From: Bacillus sp. SM2101
GTDB lineage: Bacteria; Bacillota; Bacilli; Bacillales; SM2101
Direction: 5' to 3'
Assembly (NCBI RefSeq): GCF_018588585.1
Contig: NZ_JAEUFG010000013.1
Location: forward strand, 1-64,000
DNA: 64,000 nt
Below are positions 43,612 to 52,460 of this stretch, in pieces. The notes below the pieces were generated by a model. That model ran no database searches, was not told the origin of the DNA, and saw only the letters and a program-made list of their open reading frames with translations. A program made the translations under genes and the position numbers. The number at the start of each line of letters is the position of its first letter. Position 1 is the first letter of the stretch.

Positions 43612-43927
43612 TTTAGTTTAATAGGTAACCGCTAACCAATATATATGGTTGCAAAAGAAAGAAAAAAGAAAAAAGTGTTACAGTATCATTATAGCATTTG
43701 TAGAAAATTTAGGAATACTAATATTTCTTTCAATTAAAATAAATTCTTGTGTGGGTTAAGACAAAGTTTATTTAAAAGTATCTCAAGAAACTTGAACCTA
43801 TCACTACTATTTACTACCTATGTTATTCCATATTGGGCCATATTGCTGAAGGTCATTATTGTAGAAAAAAATCTGATAGTTTAAATGTTTCTATTCACAA
43901 ATTATCTCATTCCGACACTTATTTTTT

Positions 43928-44395
43928 TCATCGATATAATGATATTTTCTCCTTAATTATTTGCCCTGATTCGTCTTCCCATAGCACTTCTGCATATATA
44001 TTCTCAATATTTGCAATCGTTACTGGAGTTCCTTTATATATTAATGGAGATGTACTCTCGTATTTTTCTATTAATATCTCGTTTATTTTTGGTATAAAGC
44101 CACCTTGGGATTGCGAATATATCATTTTATTTGCTTGCCTGTACTGCCCTCTATTTCTTTGCTAATAGCCGTATATACACTAAAATTATAGAAATTTGTT
44201 TTCAACCCATCTTTAGATTTGAATTTTAGTTCTGTATACTCCCAGTCTTATGTTTATCAGGGAGTATTGCAATCTATAATTCCTTACTTCCCAGTTTTCA
44301 CTATCTCCAGATAAAGTAAAATAATAAGAATTAATTTTCTCTGGAAATTGGTTAACGTAATGTTGATCCCATTTCTTGTTTTTCTTTAAGTTCAA
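43928..44395 (-). pseudogene. Frameshifted hypothetical gene
   Basis: Leftward fragments 44395-44213 (KKWDQHYVNQFPEKINSYYF), a middle piece (EYTELKFKSKDGLKTNFYNF in another phase) and 44125-43928 (GGFIPKINEILIEKYESTSP) appear to belong to one protein of about 150 residues broken by indels. Family unknown. Confidence 0.45.
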
Positions 44396-44430
44396 TAATT
44401 TAATAAACTATCAATATAGCAGTTTAAAAT

Positions 44431-44480
44431 AGTGTCCTAAAAGTATACTTAAAAGGACACTTTCACCTTTTTATTTTTTC
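44431..44480. terminator. Hairpin with T-rich tail
   Basis: AGTGTCCT / AGGACACT around a 15-base loop, then TTCACCTTTTTATTTTTT. It lies between the broken gene and the CRISPR array. Confidence 0.55.
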
Positions 44481-44653
44481 CCATAATAAAAAGTACCACA
44501 CTTTTCAAAGAGAATTGTCCCCAAAAAGTTCGCGTATTTTGAGTTCATTTTTAAAAAAACTAGGAAAATCATGAAAAATCACAAGAGAAATATTCATTTT
44601 CTTAAAACAAAAAGCCTTTTATTAGTTGATATAACAAGGTTTTTAGCTTGCGT

Positions 44654-44821
44654 ATCATAGCTTTACCAAAATCTACAGGGATCTATAACATTGAGGGTGA
44701 ACGAGGCGCTTGCGCTTTTATCATAGCTTTACCAATATCTACAGGGATCTATAACACATCTAGATCTAATAAGCTATTCCAATAAATCATAGTTTTACCA
44801 ATTTCTAAAGGGTGATATAAA
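44654..44821 (-). CRISPR. Two-spacer CRISPR mini-array, type II-C-like repeat
   Basis: Three 36-bp repeats start at 44654, 44720 and 44786, exactly 66 bases apart, with two unrelated 30-bp spacers (44690-44719 and 44756-44785). Repeats 1 and 2 differ at one base; repeat 3 matches at about 29 of 36, as terminal repeats do. Read leftward a repeat begins GTTATAGATCCCTG and ends GGTAAAGCTATGAT. The start, the CCC, and the terminal ATAG / CTAT complementarity are those of type II-C repeats, and the TATGAT end recalls II-C repeats that carry their own -10. No cas gene, and no convincing tracrRNA, is in the window. The array must rely on a host system or be inert. Confidence 0.75.
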
Positions 44822-45021
44822 AAGGAATATTTGTAAACTTATTTTCAAAGGTTTCTTTATATACCCTACTCACTTTTACTACACCTAACGACATAAAAAC
44901 GATGGATGTAAGTGAAATTGCATATGAGATTCATCGGTTATGTAGAAACCGTACTCAATCATGGGTAATGAAAAAGGGTGAGGCTTTGAAGGCTGCTGCA
45001 ACAAATAACCCGTATAGATAA
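44821..45021 (+). pseudogene. IS110-family transposase remnant 2
   Basis: The plus-strand frame starting at the last base of the CRISPR array reads KGIFVNLFSKVSLYTLLTFT and MDVSEIAYEIHRLCRNRTQS, then MKKGEALKAAATNNPYR and a stop. This is the central part of IS110-family transposases. Both ends are missing. It overlaps in family coverage with the remnant at 36430-36660 but differs in sequence, so two copies once existed. Confidence 0.6.
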
Positions 45022-45189
45022 ACGTTATATCACAGCCATTTGATTGGTTTGAAAATGCAAGACTTAAAGCTTGATAATTAGTAAAGGGTGGGTTATCCTA
45101 CCCTCAAACGATCTCATCCATTTATAGTTCATTCGCTTTATTCTTCTCACCTGCTAGTTTATGTTAATAAATAACAAATCCGGACTTTT

Positions 45190-45812
45190 CTAATGAAGAT
45201 CACTTATCGCACCCTTCCCAAGCATTCTGATATGAACTTGAAATGGAACTCCGTAAAATAATGTAATGAGTTGATTAATATATTTATCTTTGTCCTCAAA
45301 CAAGAGGTGTCGGCTTTCAGCTATATAAACTTCAAATATTTTATCTAAAGGTAGTATTTCGATTGGATGTTCACTTTCAAATCGTGGATCAACGGTAAAA
45401 CGTTCGTATGCTGTTAACTCAAGCTTACGAGGTCTATTTCGGATTTTTGAATAGTAGTTACTTAAGGAAACAAATATTTTATCAGCATTTGGTACTGCAG
45501 ATACTGACTTAAATACTTGATAAATCCCTTCTAATCCAATAAATCTCTTTTGGTGAATTTCAATGGTTCTTTCATACTGCCATCGTAAGACAAAGTAATC
45601 AAGCACTTCTTCCTTCAATGAAAAATAATATGTAGACTCAAACAGTACCCCATTACCTTTATCCTACCTGAATATATTATCAAAAAAGCGCTAGTTACCA
45701 TAATGCAATTTACCTTTCTTGACGGGTGGTACTCAGCATTGACTTCTAGTTTTAATTTACAAGGTCTATCATTCGTTGTTTTAGCACTTTTTAAAAATAG
45801 ATTCTTTTCCAT
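45190..45812 (-). pseudogene. Frameshifted hypothetical gene
   Basis: An N-terminal piece (45812-45615; CKLKLEVNAEYHPSRK, SAFLIIYSGRIKVMG) and a longer C-terminal piece (45618-45190; LDYFVLRWQYERTIEIHQKR, ELTAYERFTVDPRFESEHP) join by one shift near 45640. The intact protein would be about 205 residues. Alternatively the C-terminal part is still made from the TTG or ATG near 45618. Family unknown. Confidence 0.5.
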
Positions 45813-45850
45813 TTAAGATTTTTAATGTATATTTTAAAATTAATAATGCA

Positions 45851-46163
45851 TTATATATTTACAATTTTATACTCTAAGTAAGTACCCCCAATAAAAGGCT
45901 GAGAAATACATTTTTCAACGATTTGTACCATTTCTGAAATGAGTAGTTCATCACCTTCATCTTCTTTCAGGATAAAGACATCATAGTAAATAATGATTAG
46001 CACAGCTGTGGGGGAAGTATGAACATTAACACCTTTTCCTTTTTACGGTTTAATCCCGTATCATACAGAATTTTACAACTAGTTCCTTGTTTAACTTCAT
46101 TTTAACCTCTTTAATCCAAGTATCAGTGAGTTGCTTATCTAATTCTAGGTATTTATTGTCCAA
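45851..46163 (-). pseudogene. Decayed paralogue of the gene at 29164
   Basis: Read leftward it starts TTGGA and, across two or more shifts, gives DNKYLELDKQLTDTWIKE, TGLNRKKEKVLMF, YYDVFILKEDEGDELLISEM, then VEKC and GGTYLEYKIVNI. These align in order with the protein at 29164-29478. It sits behind the second copy of the conserved leader RNA, so leader and gene were duplicated together. Confidence 0.65.
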
Positions 46164-46250
46164 TCTGTATTTATTCCCTCTTCTAAGATCTGGACAAACC
46201 TTGTAATATTTTGATGATTATAGGTTTTATATTTACTTAACAGACTTACT

Positions 46251-46356
46251 AAAAAAAACCTGCTGAATCGAATGATATTTGGAGTCTGTTTCAACTCCTA
46301 TACATACAATTAGCAGGGGATTCCTGGTGTGTCTTTTTAGGATTAAAGTAATTATA
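46251..46356 (-). ncRNA. Conserved leader RNA / small RNA, copy 2
   Basis: Leftward extended -10 TGCTATAAT (hexamer 46351-46356), then ACACCAGGAATCCCCTGCTAA, GTATG, a loop with GTTGAAACA, and a 3' arm AGCAGG followed by eight T. About 60 bases of promoter-upstream sequence, including TCTATTTTTTTCTTAAAA, are also conserved with copy 1 at 28967. The right edge near 46405 marks the end of similarity to the mobile-element part of the window. Confidence 0.7.
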
Positions 46357-46506
46357 GCATGATTATATATTATTTTAAGAAAAAAATAGAAAAACAGGAA
46401 AAACAAACCAATACATCACCCTATAACCCCATCAAAACACCTGAAGAAAGGACATTCGAACAAAGAGTGTACTTTCTACAATTAACAATACAGTCAACTC
46501 AACTTA

Positions 46507-46866
46507 TTACTTTTTTTCATCAAGATTCACAATTTTTTGTTTCTTAATGTTGTAGTCAATGTAAATAAAAAAGGTGCAACCCTTTTCTGTGTATACGTCA
46601 TGGGCTTCTTCTCCAGAAGCTGTTAAAAAATCTCCTTCTTTCATGATATCGTCATTAAGTTGGACTTCTCCTTCAACAAGTAATGCTACTTCTCTTCTTG
46701 GGTGATCGTGAAAAGGAATACTTCCACCTGGTTCAACCTTTACAAGAAAAGCGACCCTCCCTGTATCTTCATCTTCCCACAAGTAAGCCATTTCTGTACC
46801 TTCATACATTCCACCTTCCCATACCATATTTTCTTTATGGACAATCGTATGTTTTGGATTACTCAT
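46507..46866 (-). CDS. Single-domain cupin protein (ChrR-like)
   Basis: 119 residues. Cupin motif 1 is GGSIPFHDHPRREVALLVEGEV, shown here by its metal ligands H-x-H near residues 53-55 and the following E; motif 2 is EGDFLTASGEEAHDVYTEKG with a late His. AGGAGAAAGT precedes the ATG. It probably binds a divalent metal; the role may be sensing or a small isomerase/oxygenase reaction. Single leftward gene at the border of the mobile and metabolic regions. Confidence 0.75.
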   Translation of the reverse strand: MSNPKHTIVHKENMVWEGGMYEGTEMAYLWEDEDTGRVAFLVKVEPGGSIPFHDHPRREVALLVEGEVQLNDDIMKEGDFLTASGEEAHDVYTEKGCTFFIYIDYNIKKQKIVNLDEKK

Positions 46867-47027
46867 AAATACTTTCTCCTCTCATTATTTTAAGTTATTT
46901 CAAAGATATATATAATAGCTTCAAATACATTACTTTATCTAATATTTGTATTTGAAGAGAATATATAAATAGTTCAAGTATATCGGTTTTGCTAAGATCA
47001 TTTTCGCTATTGCTCACTGTTAACACT

Positions 47028-47921
47028 CTAAAAATTTGTGATTTTCACAAATTCATCTGGTAATACTTGGGTTGCTATATATCCCTCTGAACACTTATTA
47101 AAGTCATTTAAACTTATTTCACCATTCATAAACGCTAATAGACTTTTTACTTCAGATGTATTATGTTTTTTATAAAAAATACTATGGCTTTTACTTATCT
47201 TGGACCTATAGTCTTCCCGGGGGTGGGATATATGAATGTTGGTGGCAAGTGAATGGTATAAAAAATTTATGCCCTGTTTGTGTACTCGGTATCCAAGTTC
47301 AAAGTGTTCAAACCCCCACTGACTAAAACCTGGGTCAAACCCTTTTATATTTTGAAAAAGTTCAGTACTAATTGACATATTCCCACTAAATGTTGCGATC
47401 CAAGGTACATTTGATATCGATTCTCCAGAGTCACCAAATAGTTTATAAACTAATCCGCAATATTGAGGTGTACGCAGCCCTTTTTGAGTCAAATACTGTT
47501 TGAATATTCTTGTTAAATTGTTCCATGGATCAGTTACATACATCTCTTTTACATTGCCAATTACAATTGAATTCCATTTTCCTTTTTCTTGAAAAGCTAA
47601 GTGTTGCTCTAAAAAATCTGGGACCGGTATCCGATCTGCATCACAAAATGAAATAACATCACAATCTTCAGCTTCTTTAACTCCTTGATTACGAGAAACA
47701 GACCTACCTCTATTTTCAATCCGTTTGTAGGTTAAATCTAACTGGTTTTGGAATAACTGACAGATACTCTTAACATCTTGAGTTGAGCCGTCATCCACAA
47801 CAACAACTTTAAATAGATTTGTGCTGATTGTCTGATTCAAAAAGCCATGTAATGTACAAATTAAAGGTAATGCTTGATTATAAACCGGTATAATTACACC
47901 CATTTTTTGCATTATCATCAC
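47028..47921 (-). CDS. Family 2 glycosyltransferase
   Basis: About 295 residues with the GT-A fold: VIIPVYNQALPL, VVVDDGSTQ, the metal-binding SFCDADRI (DxD) near residue 97, and WGFEHFELGYRV, the acceptor/base region typical of GT2 with a GT7-like C-terminus. AGGTGATG precedes the first start codons (MMIM); the exact ATG is unclear. It probably adds a sugar from a UDP-sugar to a glycan or natural-product acceptor. It stands alone; the sugar-nucleotide gene at 51065 is its plausible supplier. Confidence 0.8.
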   Translation of the reverse strand: MMIMQKMGVIIPVYNQALPLICTLHGFLNQTISTNLFKVVVVDDGSTQDVKSICQLFQNQLDLTYKRIENRGRSVSRNQGVKEAEDCDVISFCDADRIPVPDFLEQHLAFQEKGKWNSIVIGNVKEMYVTDPWNNLTRIFKQYLTQKGLRTPQYCGLVYKLFGDSGESISNVPWIATFSGNMSISTELFQNIKGFDPGFSQWGFEHFELGYRVHKQGINFLYHSLATNIHISHPREDYRSKISKSHSIFYKKHNTSEVKSLLAFMNGEISLNDFNKCSEGYIATQVLPDEFVKITNF

Positions 47922-48162
47922 CTGTTTTTAAAAAGATTATAAAAAAGTGTTCTCTAAATAGCTCGTCTTTTCTTGTGCTAAATGGATAGCGGTCTGTAAT
48001 CGATAGTAACTTTGTATGAATTTAATTAGGTATAGCTACTATTTTTTGAATTAATTATAGAAAGTATTTTTAAAACTCGTCTTTTATTGTCTATTAAAAT
48101 GATAAAAACCCGAGTATTTTTCCTTAAAAAACGCTTAAATAGATAAAAAAGGAGCGTGAAAC

Positions 48163-49026
48163 ATGGACAAGGGAAAACTATCTACGGTTAATACAATTTT
48201 CATAGAAAGTAAAGTTGAAGATGTGTGGTGGTATTTTTCAACACCAACAGGATGGAATAGTTTTTTAACGGATGTAGCTGAACATACTGAAAATAAAAGT
48301 GTTATTGAGATTGGAGATGAAGTGAATTTTATTATTGGTGAATTAACGAATAATTCTATATGCATTATTTCTAAAGAACCAAATGTAATTGTATTTTGGG
48401 ATAAATATAAGGGATTACTACCTGATGGCACTACTCGAGAATATGAACTTCACACGTCATTTTCAATTAGTAAAATCAATGAAAATCTAGTAAAAGTTGT
48501 TGTGAAAGTTGATGGGTATGATGATGATGAAATGATGCAATGGATTAGAGAATGTGGTGAAATGGGATGGAGGCAAACTTTATATAATTTGAAATGTATC
48601 ATTGAGTTAGGATTAGATTTACGAAATGATATATTTAATTATCCGAGGATTGGGGTCATTAACTATACTGCTACGCCTGAACAACTAAAAGAATCCTGTT
48701 CAGCAGAGAAAGGAAATTATATACGAAGAGTTTATCCTAACAGCCCTGCCTATTTTGCTGGTTTAATAGAGGGTGATATTGTAACACATATTAATAATGA
48801 AACTGTTGAGACTTATTATGACTTTGTTAGAGTTTTATCACATTTCTTTAATCGTTCAAATGAAGTATCCCTTACTTTTGTCAGGTCAGGAACGGTCTAT
48901 CAAAAGGCTATTAAACTGACTTATGATGACCAGTTTACAGGTATGATTGATCCAGAAAAAACACCACTATCTGAAGTCGAAGCGGTTAGAAAAGAAAAAA
49001 GCAAAATTAAGAAAGAAAATAAATAG
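48163..49026 (+). CDS. START/AHSA1-like domain fused to a PDZ domain
   Basis: 287 residues. Residues 1-150 have the polyketide-cyclase/START helix-grip pattern (IESKVEDVWWYFSTPTGWNS, IGDEVNFIIGE, MGWRQTLYNLKCIIELG). Residues 185-265 form a PDZ domain (YIRRVYPNSPAYFAGLIEGD, VETYYDFVRVLSHF). The tail is Lys-rich. There is no signal peptide, so it is cytoplasmic. This fusion is uncommon; it may hold a hydrophobic ligand and bind a C-terminal peptide. AAAGGAGCGTGAAAC precedes the ATG. Monocistronic. Confidence 0.75.
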   Translation: MDKGKLSTVNTIFIESKVEDVWWYFSTPTGWNSFLTDVAEHTENKSVIEIGDEVNFIIGELTNNSICIISKEPNVIVFWDKYKGLLPDGTTREYELHTSFSISKINENLVKVVVKVDGYDDDEMMQWIRECGEMGWRQTLYNLKCIIELGLDLRNDIFNYPRIGVINYTATPEQLKESCSAEKGNYIRRVYPNSPAYFAGLIEGDIVTHINNETVETYYDFVRVLSHFFNRSNEVSLTFVRSGTVYQKAIKLTYDDQFTGMIDPEKTPLSEVEAVRKEKSKIKKENK

Positions 49027-49064
49027 CACTTATCTCATAAGGATAAGTGCATCATTAAACAGTT

Positions 49065-49433
49065 TTATTTTTTAAAATGTTCTTCGCAAACCATTACCAC
49101 GTTACCATCTGGATCCTTAAAATTGAAGAAGGCAACCATTTCATCTCGTTCAATTTCTCTAATGATTTCTCCCCCATTATCTATAACTAGTTTATACGCT
49201 TTATGCACATCTTCTGTGTGAAGCATAAATGAAGGTCGTACATCGTCTCTATTATTACGGTTATCATCTAATAGGACACCACGTCCCTCACCCATATCAA
49301 ACCAATGACAAGGACCTTGGGGATCTTCATCTGGTGCTGGTTGTTCTAAGATTTTAGAATACCACTCTGTTGATTTTTTAAGGTCCTTTACATGAATAAA
49401 TACACTTCCTAATCGATCAATAGTTGCTGCCAT
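49065..49433 (-). CDS. VOC-family (glyoxalase/bleomycin-resistance fold) protein
   Basis: 122 residues with the paired beta-alpha-beta-beta-beta units: VFIHVKDLKKSTEWYSKIL, CHWFDMGEGRGVLLDD, PSFMLHTEDVHKAYKLV, FNFKDPDGNVVMVCEE. The putative metal ligands H, E and late E are present. TAAGGGAGTG precedes the ATG. Small-molecule binding or dioxygenase role cannot be told apart. The gap from 49434 to the IS at 49838 contains no gene. Confidence 0.85.
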   Translation of the reverse strand: MAATIDRLGSVFIHVKDLKKSTEWYSKILEQPAPDEDPQGPCHWFDMGEGRGVLLDDNRNNRDDVRPSFMLHTEDVHKAYKLVIDNGGEIIREIERDEMVAFFNFKDPDGNVVMVCEEHFKK

Positions 49434-49855
49434 AACTAAACACTCCCTTATTATTTAATATAAATTTGCCTTTCAATATATATAACGAGTTTTTTATTAA
49501 AAACCTTACAATAAAATTTAAAATTTTTTAAAGTTATCCAAAAAGTCGATGAGAACTGGCTTACAATCGATAGCTTTTTCAAGAAGTAGATTAAAAAGCA
49601 CAAAAACTTATTTTTTTAGGTAAAATGACTGTTACTCTACCATTTTCAAAGAAAACTTTTGAACTTTCCCCACTTCTCATTTAATTAGATTTAGTTTTTA
49701 GTTTTCAGTAATTTTTAAATACAAAGAGTTCAAAGTTGACTTGAAGTGAATGTTTTGGATACTCATACCATTTAGCTCTATATTCAAGATATGACCAATA
49801 TACTAATCTAAACTTATGGACTTAGTTAAATTATCACTGGACTGTCAACACCAAA

Positions 49856-50650
49856 CTAGACAGTTTTCTTAAGGTGTCTATCTTTGTACTCAACAGGACT
49901 TGCATACCCTAATGTGCTATGAATACGAATATGGTTAAACCAATGCACGTAATCATGGAGCTCTCGTGTTAATTCTTCTAAACTTTCATACTGCCTGCCA
50001 TGGATAAATTCTGTCTTAATAATTTTAAATGTTGCTTCTGCAACTGCATTATCATAGGGGCACCCCTTCATGCTTAAGGAGCGTTTAATAGAGAACGTTT
50101 TTAAAGCTTCGTCAATTAATTTATTTTTGAATTCGTTTCCTCTGTCTGTATGAAACAATTGGATATGATGAAGGTCTTCCTTTATTGAAGCGATAGCACG
50201 ATAAACCAGCAACGCATCCTTATTCACCCCTGTACTATACCCAATAATTTCTCGGATAAAGAGGTCAACAAATACACATATGTAATTCCATTTTTTATCA
50301 ACTTTTACATATGTTACATCGCTTACGACAACGGACAATGCTTCGTTTTGCGTGAATTCGCGATCTAGTTCATTGGAATATAGGTCCTCATTTGGCTTTT
50401 CTGAATGGGGTTTAAACTGTGCGACGGTATATTTAGAAACCAGTCCTTGTTCTTTCATGACTCTACCAATGCGTCTTCTAGAAACGGTTTTCCCAAGCTT
50501 TATAAGTTCATGTTTTATTTTGCGTGTCCCGTAATTTTGTCGACTCTCATGAAAGATTCGAACAATATCTGACGTGACATCATCCTCATGAGTTCGCTGT
50601 GTTGCTTCATAATAATACGTGCTTCTTGGGAGTTGAAGTACTTGGCACAT
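49856..50650 (-). CDS. IS3-family transposase OrfB (element A)
   Basis: 264 residues with the rve catalytic core: VVSDVTYVKV (D), LFHTDRGNEFKNK (D), YDNAVAEATFKIIKTE (E), and the N-terminal HTH_21 region (SRQNYGTRKIKHELIKLGK). All three DDE residues are present. It is normally produced as an OrfAB fusion by -1 frameshifting. The element is therefore probably competent. Confidence 0.92.
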   Translation of the reverse strand: MCQVLQLPRSTYYYEATQRTHEDDVTSDIVRIFHESRQNYGTRKIKHELIKLGKTVSRRRIGRVMKEQGLVSKYTVAQFKPHSEKPNEDLYSNELDREFTQNEALSVVVSDVTYVKVDKKWNYICVFVDLFIREIIGYSTGVNKDALLVYRAIASIKEDLHHIQLFHTDRGNEFKNKLIDEALKTFSIKRSLSMKGCPYDNAVAEATFKIIKTEFIHGRQYESLEELTRELHDYVHWFNHIRIHSTLGYASPVEYKDRHLKKTV

Positions 50651-50691
50651 TGCTGATATCGAGTATTTGTGTTTGTTTTACTTAATCACAT

Positions 50692-50985
50692 TTACTTTTG
50701 TCTTAGTATCAGCGCGGCTTGCTTTAAATCCATTTCCAATTGCTTTTTTCGCTTACGTAATTCTTGCAGTTCCTTTTGTTCAGGACTTAGGTTATCCTTC
50801 TCTTTGAATGACCCAGATTTTTTAAATTGATTAATCCATTTATCAAGAGAAGAAGGTGTTAAGTCGTATTCTCGAATAATTTCTTTTCGTGGTTTTCCAT
50901 TCTCATAAAGTTGTACAATTTGTTGCTTGAATTCTTGGGTAAATGTACGGTGTGCTCTTTTTGTCATGTAGATTCTCCTCATCAT
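50692..50985 (-). CDS. IS3-family transposase OrfA (element A)
   Basis: 97 residues: HTH (FTQEFKQQIVQLYENGKPRK, YDLTPSSLDKWINQFKKSG) and leucine-zipper region (LQELRKRKKQLEMDLKQAAL). It binds the IS ends and multimerises. OrfB lies 41 bases downstream, in a frame that overlaps the end of this one when read through. Confidence 0.9.
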   Translation of the reverse strand: MMRRIYMTKRAHRTFTQEFKQQIVQLYENGKPRKEIIREYDLTPSSLDKWINQFKKSGSFKEKDNLSPEQKELQELRKRKKQLEMDLKQAALILRQK

Positions 50986-51064
50986 TCGTGTAGTAAGTTC
51001 ATTCTACTTGACCTTAAAATTTAAGTGTAGCCGATCCAACCAGCTCCCCCTGTTACTAAAAGGC

Positions 51065-51790
51065 TCATTCTACATCATGCTCCTGACTAAGTTTTATATT
51101 GCTTTCTAGCATAGATGTATGAGTCCCCACATCTACCCACCAATTATTAATGATATTATAAGTCATTAGTCCTTTTTCGATGTATAAGTTATTAAGGTCG
51201 GTTATTTCTAATTCTCCTCTTTTGGAGGGTTTTAAGTTTTTAATTAGGTCAAACACTTTCTCGTCATACATATAACAACCAATGACACAGAGGTTGGACT
51301 TGGGGTATATTGGCTTTTCTTCAATAGATACAATGGTACCCATATTATCAAGTTTAGCAATTCCATAGCGGTTGGGATCTTCTACTTTTTTTAGGAGTAT
51401 CTTTGCTCCCTTTTGTTGTTTCATGTAATCATCAATGTGGTTTTTAATACTGTTACCAATGATATTGTCACCTAATAATACTATGAACTTTTCTTTAGAA
51501 ACATGGTCTCTCACTTTATATAAGGCATCTGAAATACCTTTTGATTTGGTTTGAAATACATACTTTATTTTTACCCCTAGCTTCTCTCCTCTCCCCAATA
51601 TAGTTATAAAGTCATACAGATCTCTTGGATTAATAACTAAAATAATATTTTTAATACCTGTATCCTTAAGAGATTTTATAGGCCAAAAAATCATTGGCTT
51701 TGAACCTACCGGTAACAAGTGTTTATTGATAACCTTAGTAAAAGGAGCCAATCTAGTACCTTCTCCTCCAGCTAGGATTACACCTTTCAT
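51065..51790 (-). CDS. Sugar nucleotidyltransferase (RmlA/SpsI-like)
   Basis: 241 residues, the length of the short SpsI-type enzymes. Signature KGVILAGGEGTRLAPFTKVI at the N-terminus, VLLGDNIIG (metal/nucleotide), SIEEKPIYPKSN and a late WWVDVGTH. It makes NDP-hexose, most likely dTDP-glucose, from hexose-1-phosphate. No rmlB, C or D gene is in the window. It probably supplies the glycosyltransferases on either side. AAGGGGGATATT precedes the ATG. Element A ends 26 bases past the stop. Confidence 0.88.
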   Translation of the reverse strand: MKGVILAGGEGTRLAPFTKVINKHLLPVGSKPMIFWPIKSLKDTGIKNIILVINPRDLYDFITILGRGEKLGVKIKYVFQTKSKGISDALYKVRDHVSKEKFIVLLGDNIIGNSIKNHIDDYMKQQKGAKILLKKVEDPNRYGIAKLDNMGTIVSIEEKPIYPKSNLCVIGCYMYDEKVFDLIKNLKPSKRGELEITDLNNLYIEKGLMTYNIINNWWVDVGTHTSMLESNIKLSQEHDVE

Positions 51791-51870
51791 TAATATCCCC
51801 CTTTATTGGCTATTAAAAAATTTATTACTTTTACTTTAACGGTAAATAGTTAAAAAAGACTATGAAATTT

Positions 51871-51978
51871 TTATATAAACTTAAGGGGAAATTGCGGTGT
51901 TAAGTATGCTTCAGTTTTCTTCTTTAAGCGGGCGACGTAACCCAATGATGGAGATGAATTTTGGTTGACGTTACTCAT
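51871..51978 (-). CDS. Possible small ORF or N-terminal stub, 35 aa
   Basis: Leftward frame MSNVNQNSSPSLGYVARLKK, then KTEAYLTPQFPLKFI. Composition looks coding, but the ribosome site is weak (AAAGAAG). It may be the leftover start of a gene cut by element B, whose end lies 109 bases upstream, or a short peptide gene. Confidence 0.3.
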   Translation of the reverse strand: MSNVNQNSSPSLGYVARLKKKTEAYLTPQFPLKFI

Positions 51979-52157
51979 AGACTTCTTTGTTCCGCTATCT
52001 AAATAATAATTATAATTTCGTATAAAAAAAAGCTTAGACTGTCAGTGCTTTGGCAGTTAAAGCCGATTATAATGCTATTATACTACTGGAGTTAGTATAG
52101 TTTTATGGACACAAAAACGTTAAGTACTTAAAATGCATTTAGAAAGGTTGTGTCCGG

Positions 52158-52410
52158 ATGGGAAACAAAAATACAGGCAAAAAACACACCCAAGATTTCA
52201 AGAAAATGATCGTTGAACTTTACCGTTCTGGTAGCTCAGTCAAAGAACTTAGTAATGAATATGGCGTATCGGAAGCAACCATTTATAATTGGAATAAGAA
52301 GTACTCTCCTATTGAAACAGAAGATGGTTCAAACGGCTGATGATATTTCAAAGATGCAAGAGGAGAATGAAATCTTAAAAAAGGCTATGGCCATATTCGC
52401 GAAAAAGTAA
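52158..52410 (+). pseudogene. IS3 OrfA with internal frameshift (element B)
   Basis: The first frame (52158-52340) gives the HTH (TQDFKKMIVELYRSGSSVKE, EYGVSEATIYNWNKKY) and stops after TEDGSNG. The zipper part (DDISKMQEENEILKKAMAIF) continues in another frame to 52410. One base gained or lost near 52315-52335 explains it. Confidence 0.75.
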
Positions 52411-52460
52411 ATCCAGACGAGCTAACGGGCTTCATCCAAGAGAAAACGACAGAACCCCCA

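Larger units (their letters stand above)
49838..51038 (-). mobile_element. IS3-family insertion sequence (element A)
   Basis: About 1.2 kb with TGGA...TCCA ends, imperfect inverted repeats (left TGGACTGTCAACAC, right inward TGGATCGGCTACAC) and two leftward ORFs in the usual orfA/orfB arrangement. It appears intact. No clear target duplication was found. It lies 26 bases from the end of the sugar nucleotidyltransferase gene. Confidence 0.8.

Noticed and set aside
44588..44653. A fourth CRISPR repeat to the left of the array
   Set aside because: The sequence one period (66 bases) before the first repeat shows no similarity to the repeat, so the array has three repeats only.
44786..44900. Third CRISPR repeat as a tracrRNA anti-repeat
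   Set aside because: It keeps the exact 66-base period and repeat orientation, and no terminator or nexus-like hairpin follows; the IS110 remnant begins at once.
46359..46547. 62-codon rightward frame starting MIIYYFKKKIEKQEK
   Set aside because: It covers the promoter of the conserved leader RNA and runs into the cupin gene on the other strand. It has no ribosome site. The matching frame at the first RNA copy stops after 15 codons, so conservation is due to the RNA promoter.
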